Below, in pieces: positions 43,801-51,428 of a DNA stretch of 64,000 bases. The notes under the pieces are model-generated. The model was given only the letters and a program-made list of their open reading frames with translations, did not search any database and was not told the origin of the DNA. Each line of letters opens with the position of its first letter. Position 1 is the first letter of the stretch. Origin of the DNA: Oscillibacter valericigenes Sjm18-20 (lineage in GTDB: Bacteria; Bacillota; Clostridia; Oscillospirales; Oscillospiraceae); NCBI GenBank assembly GCA_000283575.1, contig AP012044.1, positions 1,178,001 to 1,242,000 of the forward strand, read 5' to 3'. A program made the translations under genes and the position numbers.

Positions 43801-45104
43801 TCAAGGAACTGCAAGACAATTCTGCCCTTCTCAAAGGCAAGAGCCTCTGTACGTTCGACAATCACGGCACGCCGGTCGATCTCAATGATCTGAACACCGA
43901 CAATTATGAGATTTACTGGTACGTTGTGAAGTATCACGGCGACGGTTGGCATGTGGACGGCGTTCTGTCCCGTAAGACCGCCGATCTGACAGTAACCAAG
44001 ACCTTCACCTTTAAGGATGGCGATCCTTTTGTGGCGGACGAGTCCCTGATTCCCGAGGACACTTTCCGGATCACCCTGACCGGCGAGGACGGAACCGTCA
44101 AGACGCTGGGCCTGACCGGGGGCGAAGACGTGCAGATTCCCGATGAGACTCCCACTGGGCCAATCCTCGCTTTGAAGACAATGGCCGCGGAGTCTGACAC
44201 TCAGACCGGCTCCGTCACCTATACCTGGACGGTGGAAGGTCTTCCCACCGGTGGTTATACCATCGCCGAGAGCGGCTATGGCGTGGAAGACTATGATTTG
44301 CCGACTGCCAAACTGAATGGTGAATTCATGAAGGAAGGAAAAGAGAATTTCAACGCGACGCTGACCCTGACCACTACGAATGATAATAACACGGCGGCTC
44401 TGGACAACACCTATATCCGTGCGTACCGCGACCTGATGGTCACCAAGACCACCAACCACACCCTGCCCACGGATTTCCAGATCACGGTTGCGGGTGAGAG
44501 CAGGACCTATACGCTGGGCCTGACCGAGAGGGAGACCATGCCTGCGCCCACGTTTGACAGCGCCACAAACACCTACACCTGGACGCTAAACGTTCCCACC
44601 GGCGATTATACCGCCGCTGAGAGCAACTATACCGTCTCTGGCTACAGCGTCGCGGTGACAGCCACCGGTGCCGGACAGTATGACGCCGACTCCAAAACGG
44701 ATTCCTTTGAGGTCGCGTCCGCCGATCAAGCGATCGTAGTGAACTTTATCAACTCTTATACGCAGAACTCCACGCCCTATGTACCGGGTGGCAGCATAGA
44801 CGATGGCGGTAGCGGCGGCAGCGGCAGCGGAGACGGTGGCGGCGGCAACGATACCCCCGTGGTGATTGCCGACAACCCCACCCCGCTGAATCCCACCCCC
44901 GGAATCACCACGGAAATTCCCGACGGCGAAGTTCCCCAGACGGATGTACCCGGCACGGAGATTCCCGATGAGAATGTGCCTCTGGCGCTGGCTCCCAGCA
45001 CAGGCGACAATATCACCCTGTGGGTGATGGCCGCCGCGGTGTCCGGAATCGGGCTGGTCTGGTTCGCAATCGCGGGCAGGAAGCGGAGAGACGACGGGCG
45101 GTAA
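37869..45104 (+). CDS. Giant repeat-rich cell-wall adhesin with LPxTG-like anchor
   Basis: 2411 residues. Signal peptide ends near VNALA; next come 14 acidic nonapeptide repeats (residues 47-172), a Pro/Ala-rich linker and an Ala-rich helical stretch. The main body holds many InlB/Flg_new-type repeats (pattern GYxFxGW...LYAKW, roughly residues 400-1900) and MucBP-like blocks (KYTVKHYQQN..). Two Cna-B-like domains follow (VTKTFTF and MVTKTTNH onward), then a Gly/Ser and Pro-rich spacer. The tail is APSTGDN, a hydrophobic helix and RKRRDD, a variant sortase signal with Ala where Leu is usual. AAAGGAG lies before the ATG. Control by the upstream c-di-GMP riboswitch marks it as a surface-attachment factor. 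Confidence 0.93.
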   Translation: MANHLKKRGLALLMTLIMALSLLPVNALAEGGEGSDSGTQVEETVSDAPSDGEQADAPSDGEQADAPSDGEQADVPSDGEQADVPSDGEQADAPSDGEQADVPSDGEQADVPSDGEQADVPSDGEQADAPSDGEQADAPSDGEQADAPSDGEQADVPGDGEQADAPGDGEQTTDPAAPVDPTAPADPAAPAAPVVEKTPEELAAEEAARQAAAAQAAAAAAAEAAAQAAAAEAARQAAFEAAHPEITGEATYSDTTVYVTAPVGAFAAGTTLSIEPVKNGLLESVVSAVKGLFGAESDTTMSTLLDSIQTASGEDEQTTGAVAFDITFTDADDNEVQPDSEYPVDVRFEVASDSELVTGGQQLQVFHMEDAQSEATPVGEPVEIDPDTQTQSVAVSADSFSIWVIGSKDAKPTVTYIYHVENEVYGQQIVGNQEILNQPQTPDSSDAGKIFSGWYTAKVGGNLFESFGLISVDAKNPKKTVNLYAHFEAAYYVFYMDSVNQNARVLFTEKLAVGKDVDLTKQVPVDTEHACVGWTTDGSSTTLTSLQIGENNVYLYPVIKEAHWITFNTMGGSALAPAYVIKDENTVDPGDDATTKAGYDFAGWYTDEECTQKFSFGENLDSNRTLYAKWEATDVNYTVVYWKELVERGKYEFLGTDTGTEETGTPVNGSWYSKYDLYHSSQFPELKYFHYARADENVEVKGDGSTIVNVYYDRNTYTIRFDLNRGEYVNLKMGGETYWGNSGMGYNSYYTFTARLGDDISAKWPTYSNIYQEYGATPFLGWQIDGEGTCYGSKRFNLTPEMISDTNNNSTTTYKADYYNGYLAELHYMLQNADGSGYTDSELYRQRIIFIRTVFPKEIDGYRNISTPSGGKIGGWYGNVCHYYFYYDRDTYDLKFYNNGSIDEAPSKIRFGASISDKTYTPDKPASLSDAYHFAGWYTTPGCYNNSEFSFDNATMPAGNLLLYAKWTTDTYTVSFNLNYEGASGTPPTQTVTYDGTASEPTDPARGGYTFGGWTLEGSPFNFSTPVHENMTLTARWIKTGSLTVTYMNGDQNIENADPNRYAADSQVMVLNPSPMNLTAPKDSQDNDQNFVGWTLDVDGKTYFAGQCFTMPEVGVGVTLTAKWADVNKTTSLTYDFNKGKDSGGKSSSTESGILNNYSVTLLDGTGLSRTGYSFTVWNTQSNGEGKSFDPKEVKNVGVDDIGTNVLYAQWKANEHNITYQITGDYFATKNFKTTKNVPFESPLSPITDNMEETGYTFSGWTGLPAKMPDEDVVVTGSYSPSINTKYTVKHYQQNVNDDRYKLEDTDNNLTGTTGQTATATAKDYKGFTLNTDAEGTKQRGTIARDGSLVLELYYDRNVSTVTYEYTGTVPTDASALPSTVSYKFGAPVTIAEDATATGYTFNGWENGDAKAVNFTMPDGSVTLTGSWDINTYKLTVEYKYADDATRDPYETAQTPVTYGADFNAEYKTAPTGYKFFNRSVVGYDAGESAAENVTGKMPAGDVTVTYTYAKLGEITMTVKYLLSKDHNMEIKTAKPMTLTENKGGQSAAGLVYDFIDKGSVGDADYVENYYKYASDNRDGNYSFDYKDGAGQILEVYYAVQTYSVTASVKGADGHEVGGSITSTTPLVPLNKGETTTVTWELTEGYELDSVTDGNAPVAASDYTYNEETGVYSYTISDIAADHEVVVSTKPITYSVTFNAGTNGKLTDGEDTNVFSTVWQWLVNLFTTEGKKSYQQFVYEFNVEDLNNENDPATLSAPAVQANDGYTFHGFYQDGVSDPPSYTNLEAAYGIMRDTKTTGVSYTGSYTQNKYTVIYDLKGGETTSTQTEFVDLLHYGDPTPTIVAPTKAADMNYTYTFAGWQEKDNSTTTYDKDNLPTTVTKTVTYEARWTEGPRQINWYVNLAGDVLDDTGDVDGRDVSQFTKSLASAAGSGFTATVGEKTNPGATSADITTLISDVELSNKSPVFNGNDFPKDADVFKELQDNSALLKGKSLCTFDNHGTPVDLNDLNTDNYEIYWYVVKYHGDGWHVDGVLSRKTADLTVTKTFTFKDGDPFVADESLIPEDTFRITLTGEDGTVKTLGLTGGEDVQIPDETPTGPILALKTMAAESDTQTGSVTYTWTVEGLPTGGYTIAESGYGVEDYDLPTAKLNGEFMKEGKENFNATLTLTTTNDNNTAALDNTYIRAYRDLMVTKTTNHTLPTDFQITVAGESRTYTLGLTERETMPAPTFDSATNTYTWTLNVPTGDYTAAESNYTVSGYSVAVTATGAGQYDADSKTDSFEVASADQAIVVNFINSYTQNSTPYVPGGSIDDGGSGGSGSGDGGGGNDTPVVIADNPTPLNPTPGITTEIPDGEVPQTDVPGTEIPDENVPLALAPSTGDNITLWVMAAAVSGIGLVWFAIAGRKRRDDGR
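38007..38384 (+). repeat. Fourteen tandem 27-bp repeats inside the adhesin gene
   Basis: Each unit encodes DAPSDGEQA or DVPSDGEQA, with the last two carrying PGDGEQ. Copies are nearly identical in DNA, so copy number is likely variable between strains and the assembly may be collapsed or expanded here. Confidence 0.95.
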
Positions 45105-45139
45105 GCGTATTCCGACACAGTGAAACTTAACAAGCAGGC

Positions 45140-45167
45140 AGAGGCCCGGACTTTTGTCCGGACCTCT
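45140..45167 (+). terminator. Hairpin after the adhesin gene
   Basis: AGAGGCCCGGAC and GTCCGGACCTCT pair with one mismatch around TTTT. The trailing tract GTTCGTCTC is only weakly T-rich, so termination may be partial. GTCCCG/CGGGAC forms another short hairpin at 45190-45205. Confidence 0.45.
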
Positions 45168-45416
45168 GTTCGTCTCTGCCCACGCGGCAGTCCCGGTGGC
45201 GGGACTTTCACACGGGCAGTGTTTGATTCCTGCGGCGTTTGAAGAGGGAGGAAAGCGCCCGACGCCCCGGCTTTCCTTTCCAAACAAAAATATTTTTCAG
45301 GAAGAGCTGGAAATGAGAATTTATTCATAATTTGTTCATGAATGGATATTGGTTTTCCGCTATGTTAAAGAAAGATGTTATGTAACCGTACGCAATGCGT
45401 GCAATGGAGGGAGAAC

Positions 45417-48400
45417 ATGAAAGAGTTTTGGCAAAGAAGAGTACCGGCGCTTTTGCTGACAGTCCTGATGCTGGTGGGAACGGCGATTCCCGTAACGGCT
45501 GGTGAGGATCCCGTGAGTACTGGCGGCAGTACTAGCAGCAGTTCCAGCAGCAGTTCCAGCAGCAGTTCCAGCAGCGAGGTTCCGAATCCGCCTGATCCGA
45601 ATCCGCCTGATCCGAATCCGCCTGATCCGAATCCGCCTGATCCGAATCCGCCTGAAATAAAAAAGTATACCGTGAAGTTCATCAACTCCGGCAGTCCGTA
45701 TACGACGCAGAGCATCAATGAAGGCGCCTGTCCCACGGATCCCGGTACGCCTTCGAAGACCGCCAGCAGCTGCTCGTACAGCTTCGTGGGCTGGACTCAA
45801 TCCAATCCCGGCACCAGCGCCATCTATGCGGGACAGCCGATTGCTCAGGTCACCACCGAGAGCGTGACCGCCGACATCATTTACTACGCAGTTTACTCTG
45901 TGACGGCTACCAACCGGAACGTATCGATGAATATCACCGGTACGGTTGGAACCACGGTTGGCACCACGGTGCAGAATAAACTGAACAGCATATTCAGAAG
46001 CGTGACGGGTCAGGACTTTACCACTGCGACTTTTTCTGCTGTATCCAACTCGTATTATGGGATACTGTATGCCAACAGCGGGATGACCTCCCTTGACGGA
46101 TGTACTTTCTCTTACAGCGGGGGTACTAATCCTATCTCGAATTTGTATTTTGTTCCCACGGGTACGAGTGGGACCTGCTCCGTGACTTATTCCGTCACCG
46201 ACGGATGCAACAACACGGTTCGGGGCATGCTTTCGATCAATACAACGAGTCCGCCTGCCGCGAAGTATACCGTGACGTTTATCAATTCCGGAAGTACATT
46301 TGCGACCCAGAGCATCAATAAGGGCGCCTGTCCCACGAATCCCGGTACACCCTCGAAGACCGCCAGCAACTGCTCATTTAGCTTCAAGGGCTGGACTACC
46401 TCCAATCCCGGTACCACCGCCATCTACACCGGACAGTCGGTCCTTTCCTCCGCGCAGGTGGCGCAGACCAGTGTGACTGCCAACGTCACCTATTATGCAG
46501 TCTACTCCCTGACGGCTCTCAACCAGAATGCGTCGGTGGACGTCACCGGAACCGGCGACGTCACGATTGGCACCGAGGTGCGGACGAAGCTGAACAGCAT
46601 GTTCAGCAGCGTGTCGGGGCGGAGCTTTACCACCGTGAGCTTTTCCTCCGTCTCCAATTCGTCTTATGGCACACTGTATGCCAACAGCGGAAAAACCTCC
46701 CTCACAGGGCGGACCTATTCCTACAGCGGCGGAACCTATCCCGTCACGGGCCTGTATTTTGTTCCCTCTGGCACAAGAGGAACCTACTCCGTGACCTATT
46801 CCGCCGCCGATGGATACGGGAATACCGTCCGGGGCACGCTCTCTATTAACACGACTGCTGCCGCAACCAGCACCAGAATTGCCTATACAGTGCGGCCGGG
46901 ACAGACGGTATCCCTGAGCCGGAGCGACTTCAACAGAGTTTTTCAGACCGGATATTCAGAGACGGTTCGCTGGGTGGAATTCACCTCGGTGGGTTCCTTT
47001 TCCACCTCGGATGGAGCGTTCTACTACAATTATGGTAACTCCAGTCAACGGGAATTCTCCCGTACCACCCTGGATGACTATGCCTACTATTACAGCGACT
47101 CCGGCTACGGTACGTATTCTATCGGCGATATGAGTTTTGTGGCGGCCAGCGGTGCCTCAAATAAGACGATCAGCATCAGCTTCCGGGCCTATTACTCCAG
47201 CAATCGCTATGTAAACGGCACCATGGAGATCCAAATCAGCGGCACTTCCGTCAGCACGGGAATTACCTATACAGTGCGGCCGGGACAAAAGGTTTCTCTG
47301 GACCGGAGCGACTTTAACAGAGTTTTTCGGACTGAATATTCCGACACCGTCCGCTGGGTGGAGTTTACCTCGGTGGGTTCCTTCTCTTCCTCCGACGGCG
47401 CGTTCTACTACAATTACGGGAAGTCCAATCAACAGGAATTCTCCCGGACCACCGTGGATGATTACGCTTATTATTACAGCGACTCCAGCTTCGGTGCGTA
47501 TCCCATCGACGATATGAGTTTTGTGGCCGCCGGCGGCGCCTCAAAGAAGACGATCAGCGTCAGTTTCCGGGCCTATTACTCCAACAGCCGCTATGTAAAC
47601 GGCACTATGGAGATCCAGATCGACGGCTCGGCCTCCTCTATCACATATCAGGTAAACCAGGGAGAGGAAGTGGAGTTCAGCCGAGGTGATTTCAGCCGCA
47701 TGTTTCAGAATTCCTATTCCGGCTATGACCTTCGGTATGTAAGCTTTATGTCCAGCAGCTCCTACGACACGTCGGACGGAACGTTCTACTATGATTACGG
47801 CGGGAGAAATGAGCGGGCTTTCACCAGGGGCAATCTCACCAGCTACACCTATTATTACAGCGGCTCCAGCTACGGTGACTATGCTCTGGACGACCTGAGT
47901 TTTGTAGCTTCCAGCAGCTTTAGCGGCAGTATGACCCTGTCATTCCGGGCCTATTACGACAGCAGCCACTATGTGGACGGTACGCTGGTCATTGAGGTGA
48001 AGGAAACCGTCAATCGCGGCGATGTCCGGTATTACACTACCGGCAGCACCAATGTTCAGATCAATCCCAACGACATCGCCCGGTTCCTGAAAAAAACCTA
48101 TTCCGGCACCACGCTCCAGTCGGTAAAGCTAAATGGCGTGCCGGAGACCGGAACGCTGTATTACAACTATTATGGTGTCAGCAGTTACGGCGTGTCCAGC
48201 CTGCGGCTGACCTCGTCCAACTGCGACGATCAACTGCTGTATTTCAGTCCTTCCGGCACCAACCAGTACGCCCTGAGTGAGCTGACCTATGTTCCCAGCG
48301 GGTCCAACTACTGCGTGACCATTCCCTTCACCGCGTACGGCACCAGCAGCCGTTCCGTGCAGGGCAATATACTTATCAGCGTCAACAGCGTGACGGTGCA

Positions 48401-49253
48401 GGACGTCTACGGAGCCACGCCCGCCAATACCTCCGTGACCTTCCCCGCCTCCGCTATCTACAGCGCGGTGGCTACCGCTGTGGCCTCCAAAGCTTCGCTG
48501 TCCAGCATCCAGCTTTTGGAGCTGCCCGCTTCCTCAAAGGGGACAATCTACGCGGGGACCGGCTCTGTCAAGGCCAATACCAGTACCCGCTATACCTATT
48601 CCGGCAGTTCCGGCAGCGGACGGATCAGCGACCTTCGCTTTGCTCCCGCCTCCGGCTTTACCGGCTCTGTGGAGATTCCGTATGTGGCATACAACAGCTC
48701 CGACCAAGCGATTGCCAGCGGCAGGCTGTGTCTTGGCATCGTGGGCAGCCTGAAGAGCTACCGTGACGTTTCCTCCTCTGTCTGGTGCTATAAGTACGTG
48801 GCGGAGCTCAGCGACGGAAAGGTCATTGACGGCTATCCAGACGGCTATTTCCGGCCGGACAAGACCGTGACCTACGGGCAGGCGCTGAAGCTCATCATGC
48901 TGGCTGCCAATTACAGTACTCAGACTCCCACCGGCAAGCATCCGTTCAGCGGCTATCTGACCCGGGCCAAGGCCGATGGGCTGCTTACCGGCGTGAAGGA
49001 CAGCGATCTGGACCGGCCCATCAGCCGTCTTGCGGTGGCACAGATTACCGCCAGGGCCATGCGGCTGGCCCTCTCCAATCTCTCCAGCGTGAAGCCCTTT
49101 ACGGATACCAGTGACGTGTATGTTCAGGCACTGAGCGCCGCCGGCATCGTGGAGGGGTACTTCTCCAACGGAACCAGCACCTTTAAGCCCTCCAACACGA
49201 TGACCCGCGGTCAGATCTCCGCCATTGTCTGGCGGATGAAACGGGCAGAGTGA
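45417..49253 (+). CDS. SLH-domain surface protein with internal repeats
   Basis: 1278 residues from ATG 45417 (GGAGGGAG in front; the frame is open from 45375 but without a site). Signal peptide ends VTAGED. A Ser-rich run and five PNPPD repeats are followed by two copies of an InlB-like plus beta domain block (TVKFINSGSPYTTQSIN and TVTFINSGSTFATQSIN), then about four related domains beginning YTVRPGQ(T/K)VSL and including RAYYSS..YVNGT. The C-terminal 170 residues hold three SLH modules (SYRDVSSSVWCYKYVAEL, HPFSGYLTRAKADGLL, PFTDTSDVYVQALSAAGI), which bind pyruvylated cell-wall polymer. It is anchored differently from its sortase-type neighbour. Confidence 0.92.
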   Translation: MKEFWQRRVPALLLTVLMLVGTAIPVTAGEDPVSTGGSTSSSSSSSSSSSSSSEVPNPPDPNPPDPNPPDPNPPDPNPPEIKKYTVKFINSGSPYTTQSINEGACPTDPGTPSKTASSCSYSFVGWTQSNPGTSAIYAGQPIAQVTTESVTADIIYYAVYSVTATNRNVSMNITGTVGTTVGTTVQNKLNSIFRSVTGQDFTTATFSAVSNSYYGILYANSGMTSLDGCTFSYSGGTNPISNLYFVPTGTSGTCSVTYSVTDGCNNTVRGMLSINTTSPPAAKYTVTFINSGSTFATQSINKGACPTNPGTPSKTASNCSFSFKGWTTSNPGTTAIYTGQSVLSSAQVAQTSVTANVTYYAVYSLTALNQNASVDVTGTGDVTIGTEVRTKLNSMFSSVSGRSFTTVSFSSVSNSSYGTLYANSGKTSLTGRTYSYSGGTYPVTGLYFVPSGTRGTYSVTYSAADGYGNTVRGTLSINTTAAATSTRIAYTVRPGQTVSLSRSDFNRVFQTGYSETVRWVEFTSVGSFSTSDGAFYYNYGNSSQREFSRTTLDDYAYYYSDSGYGTYSIGDMSFVAASGASNKTISISFRAYYSSNRYVNGTMEIQISGTSVSTGITYTVRPGQKVSLDRSDFNRVFRTEYSDTVRWVEFTSVGSFSSSDGAFYYNYGKSNQQEFSRTTVDDYAYYYSDSSFGAYPIDDMSFVAAGGASKKTISVSFRAYYSNSRYVNGTMEIQIDGSASSITYQVNQGEEVEFSRGDFSRMFQNSYSGYDLRYVSFMSSSSYDTSDGTFYYDYGGRNERAFTRGNLTSYTYYYSGSSYGDYALDDLSFVASSSFSGSMTLSFRAYYDSSHYVDGTLVIEVKETVNRGDVRYYTTGSTNVQINPNDIARFLKKTYSGTTLQSVKLNGVPETGTLYYNYYGVSSYGVSSLRLTSSNCDDQLLYFSPSGTNQYALSELTYVPSGSNYCVTIPFTAYGTSSRSVQGNILISVNSVTVQDVYGATPANTSVTFPASAIYSAVATAVASKASLSSIQLLELPASSKGTIYAGTGSVKANTSTRYTYSGSSGSGRISDLRFAPASGFTGSVEIPYVAYNSSDQAIASGRLCLGIVGSLKSYRDVSSSVWCYKYVAELSDGKVIDGYPDGYFRPDKTVTYGQALKLIMLAANYSTQTPTGKHPFSGYLTRAKADGLLTGVKDSDLDRPISRLAVAQITARAMRLALSNLSSVKPFTDTSDVYVQALSAAGIVEGYFSNGTSTFKPSNTMTRGQISAIVWRMKRAE
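45582..45656 (+). repeat. Five 15-bp repeats encoding PNPPD
   Basis: Near-identical units of CCGAATCCGCCTGAT; directly before them a Ser codon tract (about 45525-45576) is also repetitive. A flexible wall-spanning stalk. Confidence 0.92.
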
Positions 49254-49283
49254 GCGGGATACGTCCCAAAGACCCAGAAAAAA

Positions 49284-49314
49284 CCACGGGCGCCGCGTTT
49301 GGCGGCGTCCGTGG
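49284..49314. other. GC-rich hairpin after the SLH gene
   Basis: CCACGGGCGCCGC pairs with GGCGGCGTCCGTGG around a short loop; no T-run follows. Possibly an mRNA-stabilising 3' stem ahead of the true terminator. Confidence 0.55.
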
Positions 49315-49345
49315 CGAATATGCGCGGCGTTTCCAAAGACGGAAG

Positions 49346-49409
49346 AAAAAACCGCCCCCAACCGTTGAGCAGACATCTCCTGCCGAACCTTTGGAGGGCG
49401 GTTTTTTTA
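49346..49409 (+). terminator. Terminator of the SLH gene
   Basis: AAAAACCGCCC pairs with GGGCGGTTTTT across a 40-nt loop with additional pairing, followed by more Ts. Confidence 0.7.
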
Positions 49410-49475
49410 GGCTGTACCATACGAATTATGCCATTAAAACGAAAGTGTGAGGTAGGGCCTTAAACGGCTTCGGAC

Positions 49476-49503
49476 AAAAAAAGGGACCGCGCGAAGCGGT
49501 CCC
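49476..49503 (-). terminator. Terminator of the small membrane-protein gene
   Basis: On the minus strand GGGACCGC pairs with GCGGTCCC and is followed by TTTTTTT. It is downstream of the gene that starts at 49799. Confidence 0.85.
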
Positions 49504-49556
49504 TTTAGTGAGAAACGGCGGTCCGGAGGGATCGGGCCGTCGGGGCAGAGGGCCGA

Positions 49557-49799
49557 TCAGGCTGCTTTGTGAAGAGAAGAAAAATAAGCCTTTGCGGTGT
49601 TGCCTTCGGTGCTGTCCGCATTGGCAGGCTCATGGCCGCGGTCAAATTCCACGGAGAGGCCGCATATGGCGACTACGGTGGCTATGCCCAGAAAATTGCG
49701 GCTCAGATTGGAGACAGAGGGAATCAGAATTGTGGCTGCGCCCAGAGCAATGGCACTGACACACCACAGGATCATAGATAAAATATGATTTTTCATCAT
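49557..49799 (-). CDS. Small membrane protein of unknown function
   Basis: 80 residues with two hydrophobic helices (MKNHILSMILWCVSAIALGA and LGIATVVAICGL region) and a polar tail. Preferred start ATG 49799 or the adjacent ATG 49796, with AAAGG upstream; a start at 49808 is also open. Divergent from the LysR regulator gene 170 bp away, the usual layout for a LysR target. No family recognised. Confidence 0.65.
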   Translation of the reverse strand: MMKNHILSMILWCVSAIALGAATILIPSVSNLSRNFLGIATVVAICGLSVEFDRGHEPANADSTEGNTAKAYFSSLHKAA

Positions 49800-49970
49800 T
49801 GAAACCATCCTTTCCGTTCAGCTGGTTGATATTAGAATTTTGTGAAAGTTCCGCACCGGTTAATTTGTGCTTACTTCTTTTTCTGATCTTACTATACCCA
49901 ATTGACTGCCATTTGTAAAACGGGGGAATTTAATCGTTTATATCAGCTTTTCTCATGGAAGGAGGAGGCC

Positions 49971-50873
49971 ATGGAACTCGATAAACGCACTGCGCTGCTG
50001 GTGGCTATCGACACGGGAAATCTCACCCGGGCGGCGGAACGGCTGGGCTACACCCAGTCCGGCCTGAGCTATATCATCAAATCCCTGGAGGCGGAGGTGG
50101 GCTTTCCGCTGCTGCTGCGGTCCCGGACCGGAGTCCAGCCTACGGCGGAGTGCCGGCGGATTTTGCCGTTGCTGCGGGACCTGGAGCAGCGGAACCACCA
50201 ACTGGAGCTGGAGATGGCCGATATCCGGGGAGTGGCGGTGGGAGCGGTGTCCATCGCGTCCTTCCCCTGCATCTCCCGGTTCTGGCTGCCTGATATTCTG
50301 CGGGACTTTAAAGAGAAATATCCTGCAATCACTGTGGCTCTTCGGGAGGGGGGACAGGAGGATGTGGATTCCTGGCTGCGGGACGGCGTGGTGGAAATGG
50401 CGTTTTGCAGCTGGCAGCCGGACCGGCCCTACGACTGGGTGGGGTTTTTGGAGGACGACCTATTGGCTGTGGTGCCCGAATCTCACCCGTTGGCAAGGCT
50501 GAAGGCCATGCCACTTCAGGAGATTGGGGACGAACCTTTCATTTTGGAGGACGGCATTTATGACCACGATATTCAACGGGCTTTACAGGAGGCGGCGTTT
50601 TCGCCCAATGTTTGCTTTACCTCCATGGATGAGCTGGCAATTCTGGCCATGGTCCGGGTGAAGCTGGGCGTCAGCATTCTGCCGGGGCTGTATCTCCGGG
50701 AGCCGTATCCCGGCGTGGTAGCCATGCAGCTGGACCCGCGGGTGCGCAGACGACTGGGCGTGGCAGTGCCGGAGAGAGAGGAGCTGTCCCCGGCGGCTCG
50801 CCGATTTTTGAAGAGCGCGCAGGAAACCTTCGCCCGTCAGAAGGAATATCCGTCTCAAAACCCTGACGTCTGA
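49971..50873 (+). CDS. LysR family transcriptional regulator
   Basis: 300 residues. The N-terminal winged helix DTGNLTRAAERLGYTQSGLS followed by the inducer-binding LysR_substrate domain is complete. ATG 49971 follows GGAGGAGG; the frame is open upstream but lacks a site. Faces the small membrane-protein gene. Inducer unknown. Confidence 0.93.
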   Translation: MELDKRTALLVAIDTGNLTRAAERLGYTQSGLSYIIKSLEAEVGFPLLLRSRTGVQPTAECRRILPLLRDLEQRNHQLELEMADIRGVAVGAVSIASFPCISRFWLPDILRDFKEKYPAITVALREGGQEDVDSWLRDGVVEMAFCSWQPDRPYDWVGFLEDDLLAVVPESHPLARLKAMPLQEIGDEPFILEDGIYDHDIQRALQEAAFSPNVCFTSMDELAILAMVRVKLGVSILPGLYLREPYPGVVAMQLDPRVRRRLGVAVPEREELSPAARRFLKSAQETFARQKEYPSQNPDV

Positions 50874-50924
50874 TAAAAACGGGAAAGCGGAAGGGGTAAT
50901 TTAAAAATATATTTTCTTTTGAGA

Positions 50925-50978
50925 TTGACAAAAATGACGTTCCATGGTATTTTAAATACGTGGTTAGCGATAACTAAC
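50925..50978 (+). promoter_or_regulatory. Strong promoter with a DtxR/MntR-like operator
   Basis: TTGACA (50925-50930), 17-bp spacer and TATTTT (50948-50953) are followed by the dyad GTTAG-N6-CTAAC (50963-50978). The operator shape resembles sites of metal-dependent DtxR-family repressors, which control iron or manganese uptake. No transport gene follows in the window. Confidence 0.5.
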
Positions 50979-51006
50979 TCGATAAGCCGAAGAAAAGCGG
51001 TGTACA

Positions 51007-51117
51007 TGGGAGCACGGTTTTTCGTGCGGCGCGGAGAGTTGTCGCGTATCACTCTGGAGCTTTTCTCCCCGCCGCAGGCGCGCGGTCTGCGCGCCCTTTT
51101 GCACCGGTTTGGCTGAC
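51007..51117 (+). CDS. Possible 36-residue basic peptide
   Basis: ATG-initiated frame starting MGARFFVRRGELSRI, directly downstream of the metal-type promoter. No clear ribosome binding site and no family; could be a leader peptide or a remnant of a deleted metal-transport gene. Confidence 0.3.
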
Positions 51118-51181
51118 GCCGGTCAAAAGGCGGGCTGATTCCTCTCTTTCTTCCCCTTATTTCCTGCTTTCCCTCATGATA

Positions 51182-51213
51182 GGCCCCGGACGGATGCCAT
51201 ACCGTCCGGGGCC
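51182..51213 (+). other. Perfect GC-rich hairpin downstream of the metal-type promoter
   Basis: GGCCCCGGACGG and its complement around an 8-nt loop; not followed by T-run, so only a partial terminator candidate for the short transcript. Confidence 0.5.
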
Positions 51214-51394
51214 GGACTCTGTCCACAGGTTGCTGAAGCTTATGGCCTGCGGATACTTTTACGGATTTTTGGCTATAGGCCCGTAAAACAAGACACGATG
51301 CAGACGGCGATATTGAAAAGAGACTCTTTTAGAAGATCATCGACGAGCTTTTGCATAGTTTTTGCCATTTTGCACAGATACTCTTTGACGAGTG

Positions 51395-51422
51395 TTGGAC
51401 ATCTGCATCATTTCTGTATAAT
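51395..51422 (+). promoter_or_regulatory. Possible promoter of the phosphoketolase gene
   Basis: TATAAT (51417-51422) is perfect; TTGGAC (51395-51400) with a 16-bp spacer is a weak -35. It would give a leader of about 465 nt. Confidence 0.45.
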
Positions 51423-51428
51423 CTAATA

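Noticed and set aside
42003..44459. An 818-codon minus-strand open frame
   Set aside because: It lies opposite the adhesin body, has no ribosome binding site or domain, and its composition is that of the reverse complement of biased codons.
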